A stretch of DNA of 46,425 nt from Verrucomicrobiaceae bacterium (lineage in GTDB: Bacteria > Verrucomicrobiota > Verrucomicrobiia > Verrucomicrobiales > Akkermansiaceae), in the NCBI GenBank assembly GCA_027485615.1, contig JAIXQS010000140.1, positions 1 through 46,425 of the forward strand. The letters are read 5' to 3'. The notes under the pieces were generated by a model. The model searched no databases and was not told the origin of the DNA. It worked only from the letters and a program-made list of their open reading frames with translations. Position 1 is the stretch's first letter. Each line of letters starts with the position of its first letter. A program made the translations under genes and the position numbers. Shown in pieces: positions 23,039 through 31,015 of the stretch.

Positions 23039-25474
23039 ATGAACGCACCCATGATCAGAATCCTATTCCTCTACCTCCTCGTCACCTCGGCCGGGCATGC
23101 AAACGTCCGCAGCCTGATCTCCTCAGGTTTCCTCGCCCGTGGCGAAAAAGCCATATTCGAAATCCGCGTGGAGCAGCAGGAACCCGATGAAATGCCGCGC
23201 ATTCCGGAGGTGAAGGACGTGGTGATCGAACCGATCGGATTCGGCAGGCCGCAGATGTATCCCGGCAGGCGCATTGAATCGAGTTTCCAATACATCGTGT
23301 CCAGCTACGAGTCCGGCGTTCATGTGATTCCGGCAGTCGAGGTGCTGGTCAATGGCATCAGGATGAAGACCGAGCCGTTGAGCATCGAGGTGTTCGATCC
23401 CGGCGACCTGGAGTGGAGCGAGTCCTCCTCGGAGCCTGCGGAACAGGGTGACAAGGTGAAATACGCGAGCATCATCCGCATCCCGCAGAGGAAGTTTTTC
23501 GAGAACCAGGCCTTCGCGAGCGAGATCAAGATCTACGTGCCGCGAGACCTCGCCCGCAGCATGGCCGATTGGGGAGTGCCGGAGTTCGAGCGCAAGGGGC
23601 TCGCCGTCTGGCGCTACGAACCCTCGAATCCGCCCGGCGAGGTGAACCTTCTCGGCCAGCCCTACGTTTCCCTCGCCTACAAGACGACGATGACGGCGCT
23701 GAATTCGGGTGATGTGGAAATCGGCCCCGCGACGGTGCGTTTGATCTACGTCAAAACGGTGTTCGACCGCTTCGCACAACGCATCCAGTTGCAGACGACG
23801 CTCGATGTTCCGAAACTCGGCTTCACGGTTGCGCCTCTGCCGGAGGGTGCGCCGGAAGGTTTCGATAACGCGGTGGGCCAATTTTCCCTCAGCACGGCGA
23901 TCAAGGAAACCAATGTCACCGAGGGTGAGCCGCTCGCGCTGGATGTCGTGGTCAGCGGTAGCGGCAACCTCGACAACCTGCGCTCGCCGAAGATGATCGA
24001 TCCGACCGGTTGGAAAGCCTACGATGCCACGCCGAACCAGCGTGGAGAGGAGCGCCGGGAGTTGCAAGGGACGGTGGTGTTCAGCCAATTCATCCGTCCG
24101 CTCGAAATGAAGACCGCCATACCGCCTTTCCGCCTCGTTTACTTCGATCCTGATACGGAAAAATACGAAACCGTGACGACGGATATCATCCCATTGGTGA
24201 TGTCCCCCGCAAAGGGCGGAGTCACCGAGGCCTCCGGGCCGCCCCAGTCATTGGCGGTGCCGTTGGAGAGGATGTCTGACATTCTCAGCGTGATTGACAC
24301 AGGCCAGCTAATCAACCCATCCGGCAAGAACCTGCCGCCTTGGTTACCGCATGTCATCGCCGCCGCGCTTTCGCTCGCGCTCATCGGGCGCGCGCTGTGG
24401 ATGCGCTACGGCCACCTTTTCGAAAGGGACGAAACAAAGCGTGTCTTGCGGCGGGATTTGGAAATCCTCGCGCGTGCTGCCTCAGGGGATGGGCTTGCAT
24501 TCCTGCGCGCGGCGGGCGGTTTCGCGGAACGCTGGCAGCTCGTCGATAAGAACGATGAAATCCGCGATATCCTCGGCGAGCGCGACCGGCTCTGTTTCCG
24601 CGAGGCGAAGGCCGATGTGCCGGTGCCGAAAGGACGGCGGGAAAAAATCCTGCGCAGCCTTCGGAAAGCGGCGTTGGGAATTTTCCTTTTCTCGTTCGCC
24701 GGATTCTCAGCGCCTCCACTCAATGCGCAGGATGTTTCCCTCAAGGCGAAGGAGTCATACGACGCCGCCCGTTTCGAGGAGGCTGCGAAGCTGTGGCTCG
24801 ATGCCGGTGCCTACGAGGATCTCAGTGCGGACACGCTCTACAACATCGGCAACGCCGCCTACCGCATGGGCGCTACGGGACAAGCGGCGCTCTACTACCG
24901 CCGCGCCCTTGCCCGCGAAAGCGCCCACGGCGAGGCGCGCCAGAACCTGCGTTTCATCGAAAGGAAGTACGGATCCATCACCATCGAGCGGCCCGCTTAC
25001 CAATACGCCATAGCCCGTATCCCGCTCCCGGCATGGAAAGGAACTCTCTGGGCGGGTGCCTGGATGCTGGTGATCGGCCTGCTGGTTTTCCCTGCGACGC
25101 GGATCGGTTCGCCGTGGCGGGTTGCGGGTGTGGTCGGTTTTGTTCTCGGTCCGCTGATGATGTCGCTGGGCGGGGTGGGTTGGAGGTATTTTCCCGATGA
25201 CGCGGGGTTCGCCCCCATCGCGCGGCAGGCGGTTGTTGTCGGTGAAAAAGTTGTCCTGCACACGGATGCCGCGCGGACTTCCCCGGAAGTGATCGATGCA
25301 CCGCCGGGTTCCGTTGCCGAGGTAATCCGCCGCTCCGGCGATTGGGCGTATGTGGCCTTTGCGACAAAGACTCGCGGCTGGGTGCTCATCGATGCCATCG
25401 AAATGGTGATTCCAAAGGGCAAGCCCAAGCCACCCAAGGTGAAAAAGGCGGCGTCAGACGGGAGCAGCGCATGA
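23039..25474 (+). CDS. BatD-BatE fusion: oxygen-tolerance protein plus TPR and SH3-like domains
   Basis: 811 aa. A signal peptide (to about 22) precedes the large beta-rich BatD region (about 22-430, repeated Ig-like strands), then a membrane segment at about 434-455 and a cytoplasmic helical stretch. A second signal-like segment (GIFLFSFAGFSAPPLNA, about 546-562) starts the BatE half: TPR-like helices (about 565-650, YDAARFEEAAKLWLDAG), two membrane helices (about 666-685 and 698-715) and a bacterial SH3-like domain (about 730-792). As in the BatB-BatC fusion, the second signal survives at the joint. The stop overlaps the next ATG (ATGA). Confidence 0.9.
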   Translation: MNAPMIRILFLYLLVTSAGHANVRSLISSGFLARGEKAIFEIRVEQQEPDEMPRIPEVKDVVIEPIGFGRPQMYPGRRIESSFQYIVSSYESGVHVIPAVEVLVNGIRMKTEPLSIEVFDPGDLEWSESSSEPAEQGDKVKYASIIRIPQRKFFENQAFASEIKIYVPRDLARSMADWGVPEFERKGLAVWRYEPSNPPGEVNLLGQPYVSLAYKTTMTALNSGDVEIGPATVRLIYVKTVFDRFAQRIQLQTTLDVPKLGFTVAPLPEGAPEGFDNAVGQFSLSTAIKETNVTEGEPLALDVVVSGSGNLDNLRSPKMIDPTGWKAYDATPNQRGEERRELQGTVVFSQFIRPLEMKTAIPPFRLVYFDPDTEKYETVTTDIIPLVMSPAKGGVTEASGPPQSLAVPLERMSDILSVIDTGQLINPSGKNLPPWLPHVIAAALSLALIGRALWMRYGHLFERDETKRVLRRDLEILARAASGDGLAFLRAAGGFAERWQLVDKNDEIRDILGERDRLCFREAKADVPVPKGRREKILRSLRKAALGIFLFSFAGFSAPPLNAQDVSLKAKESYDAARFEEAAKLWLDAGAYEDLSADTLYNIGNAAYRMGATGQAALYYRRALARESAHGEARQNLRFIERKYGSITIERPAYQYAIARIPLPAWKGTLWAGAWMLVIGLLVFPATRIGSPWRVAGVVGFVLGPLMMSLGGVGWRYFPDDAGFAPIARQAVVVGEKVVLHTDAARTSPEVIDAPPGSVAEVIRRSGDWAYVAFATKTRGWVLIDAIEMVIPKGKPKPPKVKKAASDGSSA

Positions 25475-26478
25475 CTCCCGCCCGCAAGGCATGGCTGGCG
25501 AGACGCGATGGGACGGTAGTAATCGGCCACGGCCCTTTCGTGGCATCGGTCGAGCCACCCGCCGGGGGGATCGCGTTCTATAAGCGCGGCTTTTTCTCCT
25601 GCGAGGAAATGCCATGGCAAATCCCTGCGCGCCACGAAATCATGGCGGCCAAGGATTTCCGCGACGCGGTGGGCGGCGACCTGCGCCTTGATGTGGCATG
25701 GGAGGCTCCGGATGCGATCCCGTTCTCCTGCGTTTTCCAGGAAATCATGATCCGCATCCGCCAGGGGATGATCGAGAAGACCGTGCCGGTCGTCACCGAG
25801 CGCGGCGCGGTTTCCTGCTCGCCCGCCGCAGGGATCACCGCCGCCATGGCGCGCCAGCAGGCTCCGCTCCAGTCCTACGGATGGGTCTCGGATGAGGACG
25901 GCTTTGCGGGTGCGACGCCTGAGCTTTTGTTCTCCCTCAATGGATCGCGGCTGGAGACGATGGCGCTGGCGGGCACGGCGCGCGTGGAGGATGAGGATGT
26001 CTTTGCGGTGGATGAAAAGGAGATCCGCGAGCACGAATACGTCGCGCAGACCCTGGTTTCGAAACTTCTCGATCTCGGCACACTCCGCCGCCGCGAGCGG
26101 GATGTGCTCCGGCTCGGTTCCATCGTGCATTTTCACACCGGCATCACCGTCGATCTGGCCAATCCGCAGGACACGCAAACCCTCCTGCGCCGCCTTCATC
26201 CGACGCCGGCGCTCGGGCCGTTGCCGCGCACCGACCAGACGATGGCGGCGCTGTCCGGCTGGCGCTCGCAGCTCGGTTGTCCCGAGGAATTCGGTGCGCC
26301 CTTCGGCGTCTGGGAAAACGGGCGCTTCGAGGCCGTCGTCGCGATCCGCGGTCTGTGGTGGCAGGGAAAGAAGATCTCCCTGCCCGCCGGATGCGGCATC
26401 ATCGAGGCCAGCCGCCTCGTCAACGAATGGCGCGAACTCCGCCTCAAGCGCGATGCGGTGAAACGCTTCGTAGGATGA
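25471..26478 (+). CDS. Chorismate-binding enzyme, isochorismate-synthase-like
   Basis: 335 aa. The chorismate-utilising catalytic domain is recognisable: GATPELL (147-153), ALAGT (165-169; the Ala version typical of isochorismate synthases rather than PIKGT of PabB), HPTPALG, and AGCGIIEAS near the C-terminus. Lys103 in MIEKTVPV sits where the MenF/EntC general base is expected. It is about 60-100 residues shorter than MenF at the N-terminus. The only start that fits overlaps the batDE stop by 4 bases. No menaquinone genes are nearby, so the pathway is unclear; salicylate or other isochorismate products remain possible. Confidence 0.85.
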   Translation: MTPARKAWLARRDGTVVIGHGPFVASVEPPAGGIAFYKRGFFSCEEMPWQIPARHEIMAAKDFRDAVGGDLRLDVAWEAPDAIPFSCVFQEIMIRIRQGMIEKTVPVVTERGAVSCSPAAGITAAMARQQAPLQSYGWVSDEDGFAGATPELLFSLNGSRLETMALAGTARVEDEDVFAVDEKEIREHEYVAQTLVSKLLDLGTLRRRERDVLRLGSIVHFHTGITVDLANPQDTQTLLRRLHPTPALGPLPRTDQTMAALSGWRSQLGCPEEFGAPFGVWENGRFEAVVAIRGLWWQGKKISLPAGCGIIEASRLVNEWRELRLKRDAVKRFVG

Positions 26479-26603
26479 ATTCCCCGGCAGCCACGGCCGC
26501 ATTTCCCGCGCCCCGATACCCGCTGACGGGTGATCGTGGGGACGCTCCCGGCCGCGATCCGCTGAAAAATGACATGGCGCTGGTCGATCCGGATCGTTAC
26601 TGA
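26475..26603 (+). CDS. Candidate 42-residue translationally coupled small protein
   Basis: ATGA overlap with the stop of the chorismate enzyme (26475-26478) opens a frame of 42 codons ending 6 bases before the next ATG. The product is Ala/Pro/Asp-rich, without Cys or a membrane segment, ending in NDMALVDPDRY. It exactly fills the space between two coupled genes, which favours a real small gene. It could also be a fortuitous frame in a leader. Nothing similar is known to me. Confidence 0.35.
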   Translation: MNSPAATAAFPAPRYPLTGDRGDAPGRDPLKNDMALVDPDRY

Positions 26604-26609
26604 AACGTC

Positions 26610-27542
26610 ATGGAAAGAGTCCGTGTAATCGATTCCCACACGGCGGGGGAGCCTACGCGGCTGGTGGTTTCCGGCGCGCCGGCTTTGGGCGGGGGGAGTT
26701 TGCGGGAAAGGCTGCAGTTGTTGCGGGAACGCGCGGATTGGCTGCGGACTTCATTGTGCCTGGAGCCGCGCGCTTCGGAAGCGGCGGTGGGGGCTTTGCT
26801 CTGCGAACCGGATTGCGCCGCGAACGACGCGGCGGTGATTTTTTTCAACAACAACGGCTACCTCGGCATGTGCGGCCATGGGATGATCGGCCTGATGGCG
26901 ACCCTCGAATACATGGGGCGGATGACACCCGGCAGATACCGTATCGAGACGCCCGTCGGCGTGGTGGAGGCGACGCTGCACGGGAGGGGACGGGTGACGG
27001 TGGCGAACGTGGCTGCGTGGCGTTTCCGGAAAAATGTAATCGTTGAAGCGGAGGGATACGGAGAGGTTACGGGTGACATCGCGTGGGGTGGTAACTGGTT
27101 TTTCCTGGTGGACGATCCGGGCATCGGTCTGCGGAAGGAGAATTTGGAGCGGCTCATGGGCTTTGCGAAGGCGGTTCGGCGCGGTTTGGAACATGCGGGG
27201 ATACGCGGCGATGACGGAGGGGAAATCGACCACATCGAGGTGCTCGGCGAAGACCTCGAAGGGGCGGATGCGCGGAATTTCATGCTCTGTCCCGGCGGAG
27301 AATACGACCGCTCACCCTGCGGCACCGGCCTGAGCGCGAAGCTGGCGTGTCTCTACGCGGATGGCCTGATCAAGCCGGGCGAGGTCTGGCGGCAGGCGGG
27401 GATTTTGGGCGGGGTATTCGAGGGGCGCATCACATTGGTGGATGGGAAAATCATCCCTGAAATCACCGGCGAAGCGTTCGTGACGGCGGAAACGGAGCTC
27501 GTTTTCTCGGAAGGCGATCCCTACCGGTTCGGGATCCGTTAG
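26610..27542 (+). CDS. Proline racemase/4-hydroxyproline 2-epimerase family protein
   Basis: 310 aa with the full family signature: DSHTAGEPTRLV (8-19), the first catalytic Cys in MCGHG (Cys88) and the second in SPCGTG (Cys237). Both Cys being present indicates a racemase or epimerase rather than the Thr-containing trans-3-hydroxyproline dehydratase. 4-Hydroxyproline epimerase is the most common activity of bacterial members; proline racemase is the alternative. No hydroxyproline catabolic genes adjoin. Its stop codon overlaps the stop of the convergent PanB-like gene. Confidence 0.88.
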   Translation: MERVRVIDSHTAGEPTRLVVSGAPALGGGSLRERLQLLRERADWLRTSLCLEPRASEAAVGALLCEPDCAANDAAVIFFNNNGYLGMCGHGMIGLMATLEYMGRMTPGRYRIETPVGVVEATLHGRGRVTVANVAAWRFRKNVIVEAEGYGEVTGDIAWGGNWFFLVDDPGIGLRKENLERLMGFAKAVRRGLEHAGIRGDDGGEIDHIEVLGEDLEGADARNFMLCPGGEYDRSPCGTGLSAKLACLYADGLIKPGEVWRQAGILGGVFEGRITLVDGKIIPEITGEAFVTAETELVFSEGDPYRFGIR

Positions 27543-28345
27543 CCGATCTCCTCGATCACCGCGCGCATGGCTTCGTCCGGCATCTCGATGAGGTTCGTTG
27601 GCTGCGGGAACTGGCCGCCCTTCACGTCCGCGATGTATTCGCCGAAGGCCGCGATGCGTTCCTGCTGCAGGCGCCGGTGCTCCGCGCGGAAATCACGGTA
27701 TGCCTTTGCGTGGCGGGGGAGGCGCTCGTCGTAATCTCCGAGGATGTCATCGGAAAAGAGGAACTGCGTATCGCAACCGTTTCCCGATCCGAGCGACATC
27801 AGCAGCATGTCCGTTTTCGAACATAGGAAGCTTGCGAGCTGGTGCGGCACGCATTCCAGCTCGGCTGCGTAGGCTCCTGCGTTTTCCAAGTCTTTCATCT
27901 GCCGGTAAAGCTGCACGGCCTCCGCAGGCGTTTTTCCGATGGCGCGGTAGTTCGTCCACGTGACATGACGTGGCACCATCCCGAGATGGCCGACGACCGG
28001 GATGCGCTCGTTCGCCATGGCCTCGATGATGCGGTTGCTGGCCGAGCAATACACCGAGCTTGCGCCGGCCTCCAGCGCGCGGAAGGCGGTGCGGATCGCC
28101 TCCCCGGGTGTGGCCATGCCGTGCGGGGTTGCGGCGGAAAAGAAACTTTCCGGAGCCGCTGCCACCAGTTGCGGCAGCCGGGCCTGGGCTTCCGGGGAAT
28201 CGTAGCTGCAGCTCATCAGATCAACCCCCGCCGCCGCGGCCGCCGCGGCTTCCTCGGGCGATTTCACGTGGATGTGGGTCAGGCAGCGTTTGCCCTTGAG
28301 CAGCCGCAGGTCATGGACGGTGTATCTCTTGCGCGGTCTCAGCAT
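27539..28345 (-). CDS. PanB-like (ketopantoate hydroxymethyltransferase fold) protein with altered active site
   Basis: 268 aa, TIM-barrel of the PanB/PEP-mutase superfamily. It keeps the PanB landmarks GHLGMVP (His120, matching E. coli His136), ELECVP (the catalytic Glu181 region) and GSGNGCDTQ. The residues expected for metal and substrate binding differ: the VAD-type Asp84 is Ala72, and the Lys112/Glu114 pair of VKIEGG is Tyr99/Ser101. A normal ketopantoate reaction is therefore doubtful. It lies 12 bases downstream of the cystathionine gamma-synthase gene on the same strand. Alignment positions are by eye. Confidence 0.75.
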   Translation of the reverse strand: MLRPRKRYTVHDLRLLKGKRCLTHIHVKSPEEAAAAAAAGVDLMSCSYDSPEAQARLPQLVAAAPESFFSAATPHGMATPGEAIRTAFRALEAGASSVYCSASNRIIEAMANERIPVVGHLGMVPRHVTWTNYRAIGKTPAEAVQLYRQMKDLENAGAYAAELECVPHQLASFLCSKTDMLLMSLGSGNGCDTQFLFSDDILGDYDERLPRHAKAYRDFRAEHRRLQQERIAAFGEYIADVKGGQFPQPTNLIEMPDEAMRAVIEEIG

Positions 28346-28357
28346 GGCGTGCGGTTG

Positions 28358-29911
28358 TTATGCCAGGGCCTCGGCGAAGGCGGCGATGATCGTGTCCGGC
28401 GATTCCAGGCCGACGGAGATCCGCAGCAGGTTCGCGGGGACGCCGCAGTCCTCCGTCCAATCCAGCTCATCGTAATGGGCTAGAAGCGTGTAGGGACAAA
28501 CGAGTGTGAACGGCGTTCCGAAAGAGGGGCCTTTCGAAAGTTTCAGCGCGTCATAGACTTTAGGCGCTTTCTTCGGGTTCGTGAGGACGATGGAAAGCAG
28601 CCCGCCGAAGCCGCCGTTTTTCCGCATGATCGCCGTGTAGTTATCCGTTTGTGTGACCGAGGGATGCCAGACGCTCGCGACAGCGGGGTGGTCTTTCAGA
28701 AAGGCGACGAGTGCGAGCGCGTTGAAGTTCACCGCTGTGTTGCGTTTCGCGTAGCCCTTCATGTTTGAAAGAAGGATTTCGGCGTCCGCGATGTAGAGGG
28801 GGGCGCACTCGGCGGAGTCCTCGGCGAGCGGGCCGAGGAATTCGGCGGCGAGCGGGGAATCTGCGCGGACGGTGGCGGCTCCGGCCATCACATCGCCTGC
28901 TCCGGAAACCCATTTCGTGAGGGAGGAGGTGAGCACGTCGCAATGCGGCAGGGCATCGACGTTGAGCGGCCCGGCGGCGGAGTCGTCGAGGATCAATGGG
29001 GTGCGGGATGAGCGGCAGGCATCGGCGAGGAGCGACAGATCAACGGTGCGGAGCAGCGGGTTGGAGGGAACTTCGGTGAAAACGCCCGCGAACTCGCCCG
29101 CGCGGATGCGGCGCAGGGCTTCGTCGAATGACTCGCCGGTGGCCTCGTTCAGGTAGGCCGCTCCGTTTCCGAAGCGCTCCTGGATCTTCAGCGAATCGAC
29201 GTAAGGGAACTCGATCTGGAGGGTTTTCTTGCCCTCGCGTATCCCGGGAAGCGCGCGCAGGACGGCCAGTGCCGCCGAGATCCCGCTGGCGAAGACGAAA
29301 GTGTTTTCCGCCGCGCCGCCGTTGAGTTTCGCCACCGCCCGGGCGACGAGATGGGACTTCGATCCCTCGCGCAGCGCCCCATCGAGATAATCCTGGGCTT
29401 GCCGCGAGGAGGCACCCTCTCCGGAGAAGCGCCAGTAGGAGTTGGCGAGCGACCTCGCTTTTTCCGGGAAAATGAGTGCCTGGAAGCCATGGTAGGAAGT
29501 GGTGCGGATGGCTGTTTCCGCCTGCCTTTCCAGCCAGCGGTGGGCGCGTTGTGCCGAGAGGCGCGTGGGCAATATGAGGACGTCCTCACCATCGGAGGTC
29601 AGCTCCGCGCGGGCGTTTTCGAAGAGGCGCTCGACGGTCGGGTGCTTGAAAAAGCGCGGGTAACCGGTGCGCAGGCGGCGGATGATTTTCTCACGCCCCT
29701 CCTCATAGCCGACGACCGACTCCCAGTTCGGAAGACAGACGGAGCAGGCATGGGTGGTATCCGGCAGCGGAAGGCCGAGATCCTCCTCTTGCCAGGCGGG
29801 GTTTGCCAGGAGATCGCGCACGGCTGCTAGATGAACCGCGCAGGGGTTTTGGGCAAGGATGATTTCCTTTGGAAAAGGGTGCGCATGAACAGGTCGGGGT
29901 AGGTGTTTCAC
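28358..29911 (-). CDS. Cystathionine gamma-synthase-like PLP enzyme with long N-terminal region
   Basis: 517 aa. The last 380 residues match the Cys/Met-metabolism PLP family: SGISAALAVLRAL (cofactor phosphate region), LILDDSAAGP and the Schiff-base Lys in SSLTKWVSGAGD. An extra N-terminal part of about 130 residues (LPNWESVVGYEEG, RLRTGYPRFF) is typical of the fungal Str2-type cystathionine gamma-synthase group rather than E. coli MetB. The GTG at 29911 gives the full N-terminus; no ATG fits nearby. The gene is followed by the PanB-like gene and is divergent from nrnA. Substrate (O-succinyl-, O-acetyl- or O-phospho-homoserine) is not decidable here. Confidence 0.85.
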   Translation of the reverse strand: MKHLPRPVHAHPFPKEIILAQNPCAVHLAAVRDLLANPAWQEEDLGLPLPDTTHACSVCLPNWESVVGYEEGREKIIRRLRTGYPRFFKHPTVERLFENARAELTSDGEDVLILPTRLSAQRAHRWLERQAETAIRTTSYHGFQALIFPEKARSLANSYWRFSGEGASSRQAQDYLDGALREGSKSHLVARAVAKLNGGAAENTFVFASGISAALAVLRALPGIREGKKTLQIEFPYVDSLKIQERFGNGAAYLNEATGESFDEALRRIRAGEFAGVFTEVPSNPLLRTVDLSLLADACRSSRTPLILDDSAAGPLNVDALPHCDVLTSSLTKWVSGAGDVMAGAATVRADSPLAAEFLGPLAEDSAECAPLYIADAEILLSNMKGYAKRNTAVNFNALALVAFLKDHPAVASVWHPSVTQTDNYTAIMRKNGGFGGLLSIVLTNPKKAPKVYDALKLSKGPSFGTPFTLVCPYTLLAHYDELDWTEDCGVPANLLRISVGLESPDTIIAAFAEALA

Positions 29912-29944
29912 TACCTTTTGCCGGGCGTATGCTTCGGGTTTGTC

Positions 29945-29982
29945 CTTGTCACAAGGGGGGCGCTGGGGAGAATCCGCCCCCC
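29945..29982. promoter_or_regulatory. Palindrome and GC hairpin between divergent PLP-enzyme gene and nrnA
   Basis: CTTGTCACAAG at 29945-29955 is a perfect palindrome about its central base. Next to it an 8-bp GC stem (29955-29962 with 29975-29982) closes a 12-base loop, 21 bases upstream of the nrnA ATG. The palindrome could be an operator in the 92-bp divergent spacer; the hairpin could affect nrnA translation. Confidence 0.4.
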
Positions 29983-30003
29983 GCGTGGTGCGGGTTGGCT
30001 ATT

Positions 30004-31002
30004 ATGAGCGAAGACGAAAAAAAGACATCGGCAGGGCTGTTCTCGGAATTCGGCGCGGTGGTTGCGGAGCATTCGAGCTTCGTGATCATGAGCCACGTCC
30101 GGCCGGATGGGGACGCGATCGGCTCGCAGGTGGCGCTGGGTTTCGCGCTGATGGCTATGGGGAAAACGGTCTACCTGATCAATGAGGACGGGGTTCCGGA
30201 GAGCCTGGCTTTCATGGCCGGTTCGGAAAAAGTGACGACCCCGCCCGCCGAGCCGCTGGAGGTGGAAGTGGCCATCGCGCTCGATACGGCGACGAAGCCG
30301 CGCCTCGGCGAAAAATCGCTGCACGCCGCGAGCAAGGCGAAGTTCTGGGTGAACATCGACCACCACGTTTCCAACCCGGCTTACGGCGATCTGAATATCA
30401 TCGATGCCACCAGCCCGGCCACGGGACAGATTCTTTACCACCTCATCCGGGAGCTCGACATGCCTTTGCCGGACGAGACGCGGGACGCGGTCTATGTGGC
30501 GGTTTCCACGGACACCGGTTCTTTCCAATACGGATCCACCACCGCCGCGACCTACGATCTGGGTGCGGATCTGATCCGCCGGGGCTTGGATGTGGGGAAA
30601 ATCAACGCGGACACCTACGACAACCATCCGTTCCGCCGCCTCGAGCTGATGCGCGAGCTGCTCAATACGCTGGAGATTTCCGCCGACGGAAAGATCGCGA
30701 ACTGGGAGCTGCGCGACGCGGTGCGGCTGAAGCTCGATCTCCAGCCGGATGACAGCGAGGGCTTGATCGACCTGATCCGTGCGGTGAAAGGGGTGAAGGC
30801 CGCGGTGTTTTTCGAGGAACTGGAGGGCGGCAAGATCCGCGTTTCCATGCGCTCCAAGGACAAGAGCGTGAATGTCTGCGAGGTCGCCATGAAGTTCGGC
30901 GGTGGCGGTCATGCGCTGGCGGCGGGAATCCGCATGGGCGGGCCGTGGGAGGACGCGAAGGTGGCGGTGCTCGCCGCACTCGGCGAGGCGCTCGGAAAAT
31001 GA
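30004..31002 (+). CDS. nrnA: DHH/DHHA1 phosphoesterase, NrnA-like oligoribonuclease/pAp phosphatase
   Basis: 332 aa. The DHH domain has SHVRPDGDAIGSQ (30-42), the ALDTA motif and NIDHH (about 118-122). The C-terminal DHHA1 domain carries FGGGGHALAAG. This is the layout of NrnA/Orn-type enzymes that degrade short RNA oligomers and pAp. A longer frame exists upstream, but ATG 30004 is where family similarity starts. It leads a conserved-looking series nrnA-truB-ribF (13 and 5 bases between genes). Confidence 0.92.
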   Translation: MSEDEKKTSAGLFSEFGAVVAEHSSFVIMSHVRPDGDAIGSQVALGFALMAMGKTVYLINEDGVPESLAFMAGSEKVTTPPAEPLEVEVAIALDTATKPRLGEKSLHAASKAKFWVNIDHHVSNPAYGDLNIIDATSPATGQILYHLIRELDMPLPDETRDAVYVAVSTDTGSFQYGSTTAATYDLGADLIRRGLDVGKINADTYDNHPFRRLELMRELLNTLEISADGKIANWELRDAVRLKLDLQPDDSEGLIDLIRAVKGVKAAVFFEELEGGKIRVSMRSKDKSVNVCEVAMKFGGGGHALAAGIRMGGPWEDAKVAVLAALGEALGK

Positions 31003-31015
31003 TTTTCAAAACACG

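Noticed and set aside
24997..26502. A 501-codon minus-strand frame over the end of batDE and the chorismate-binding gene.
   Set aside because: The plus-strand frames have clear conserved motifs; the antisense product is Arg/Ala/His-rich without domains.
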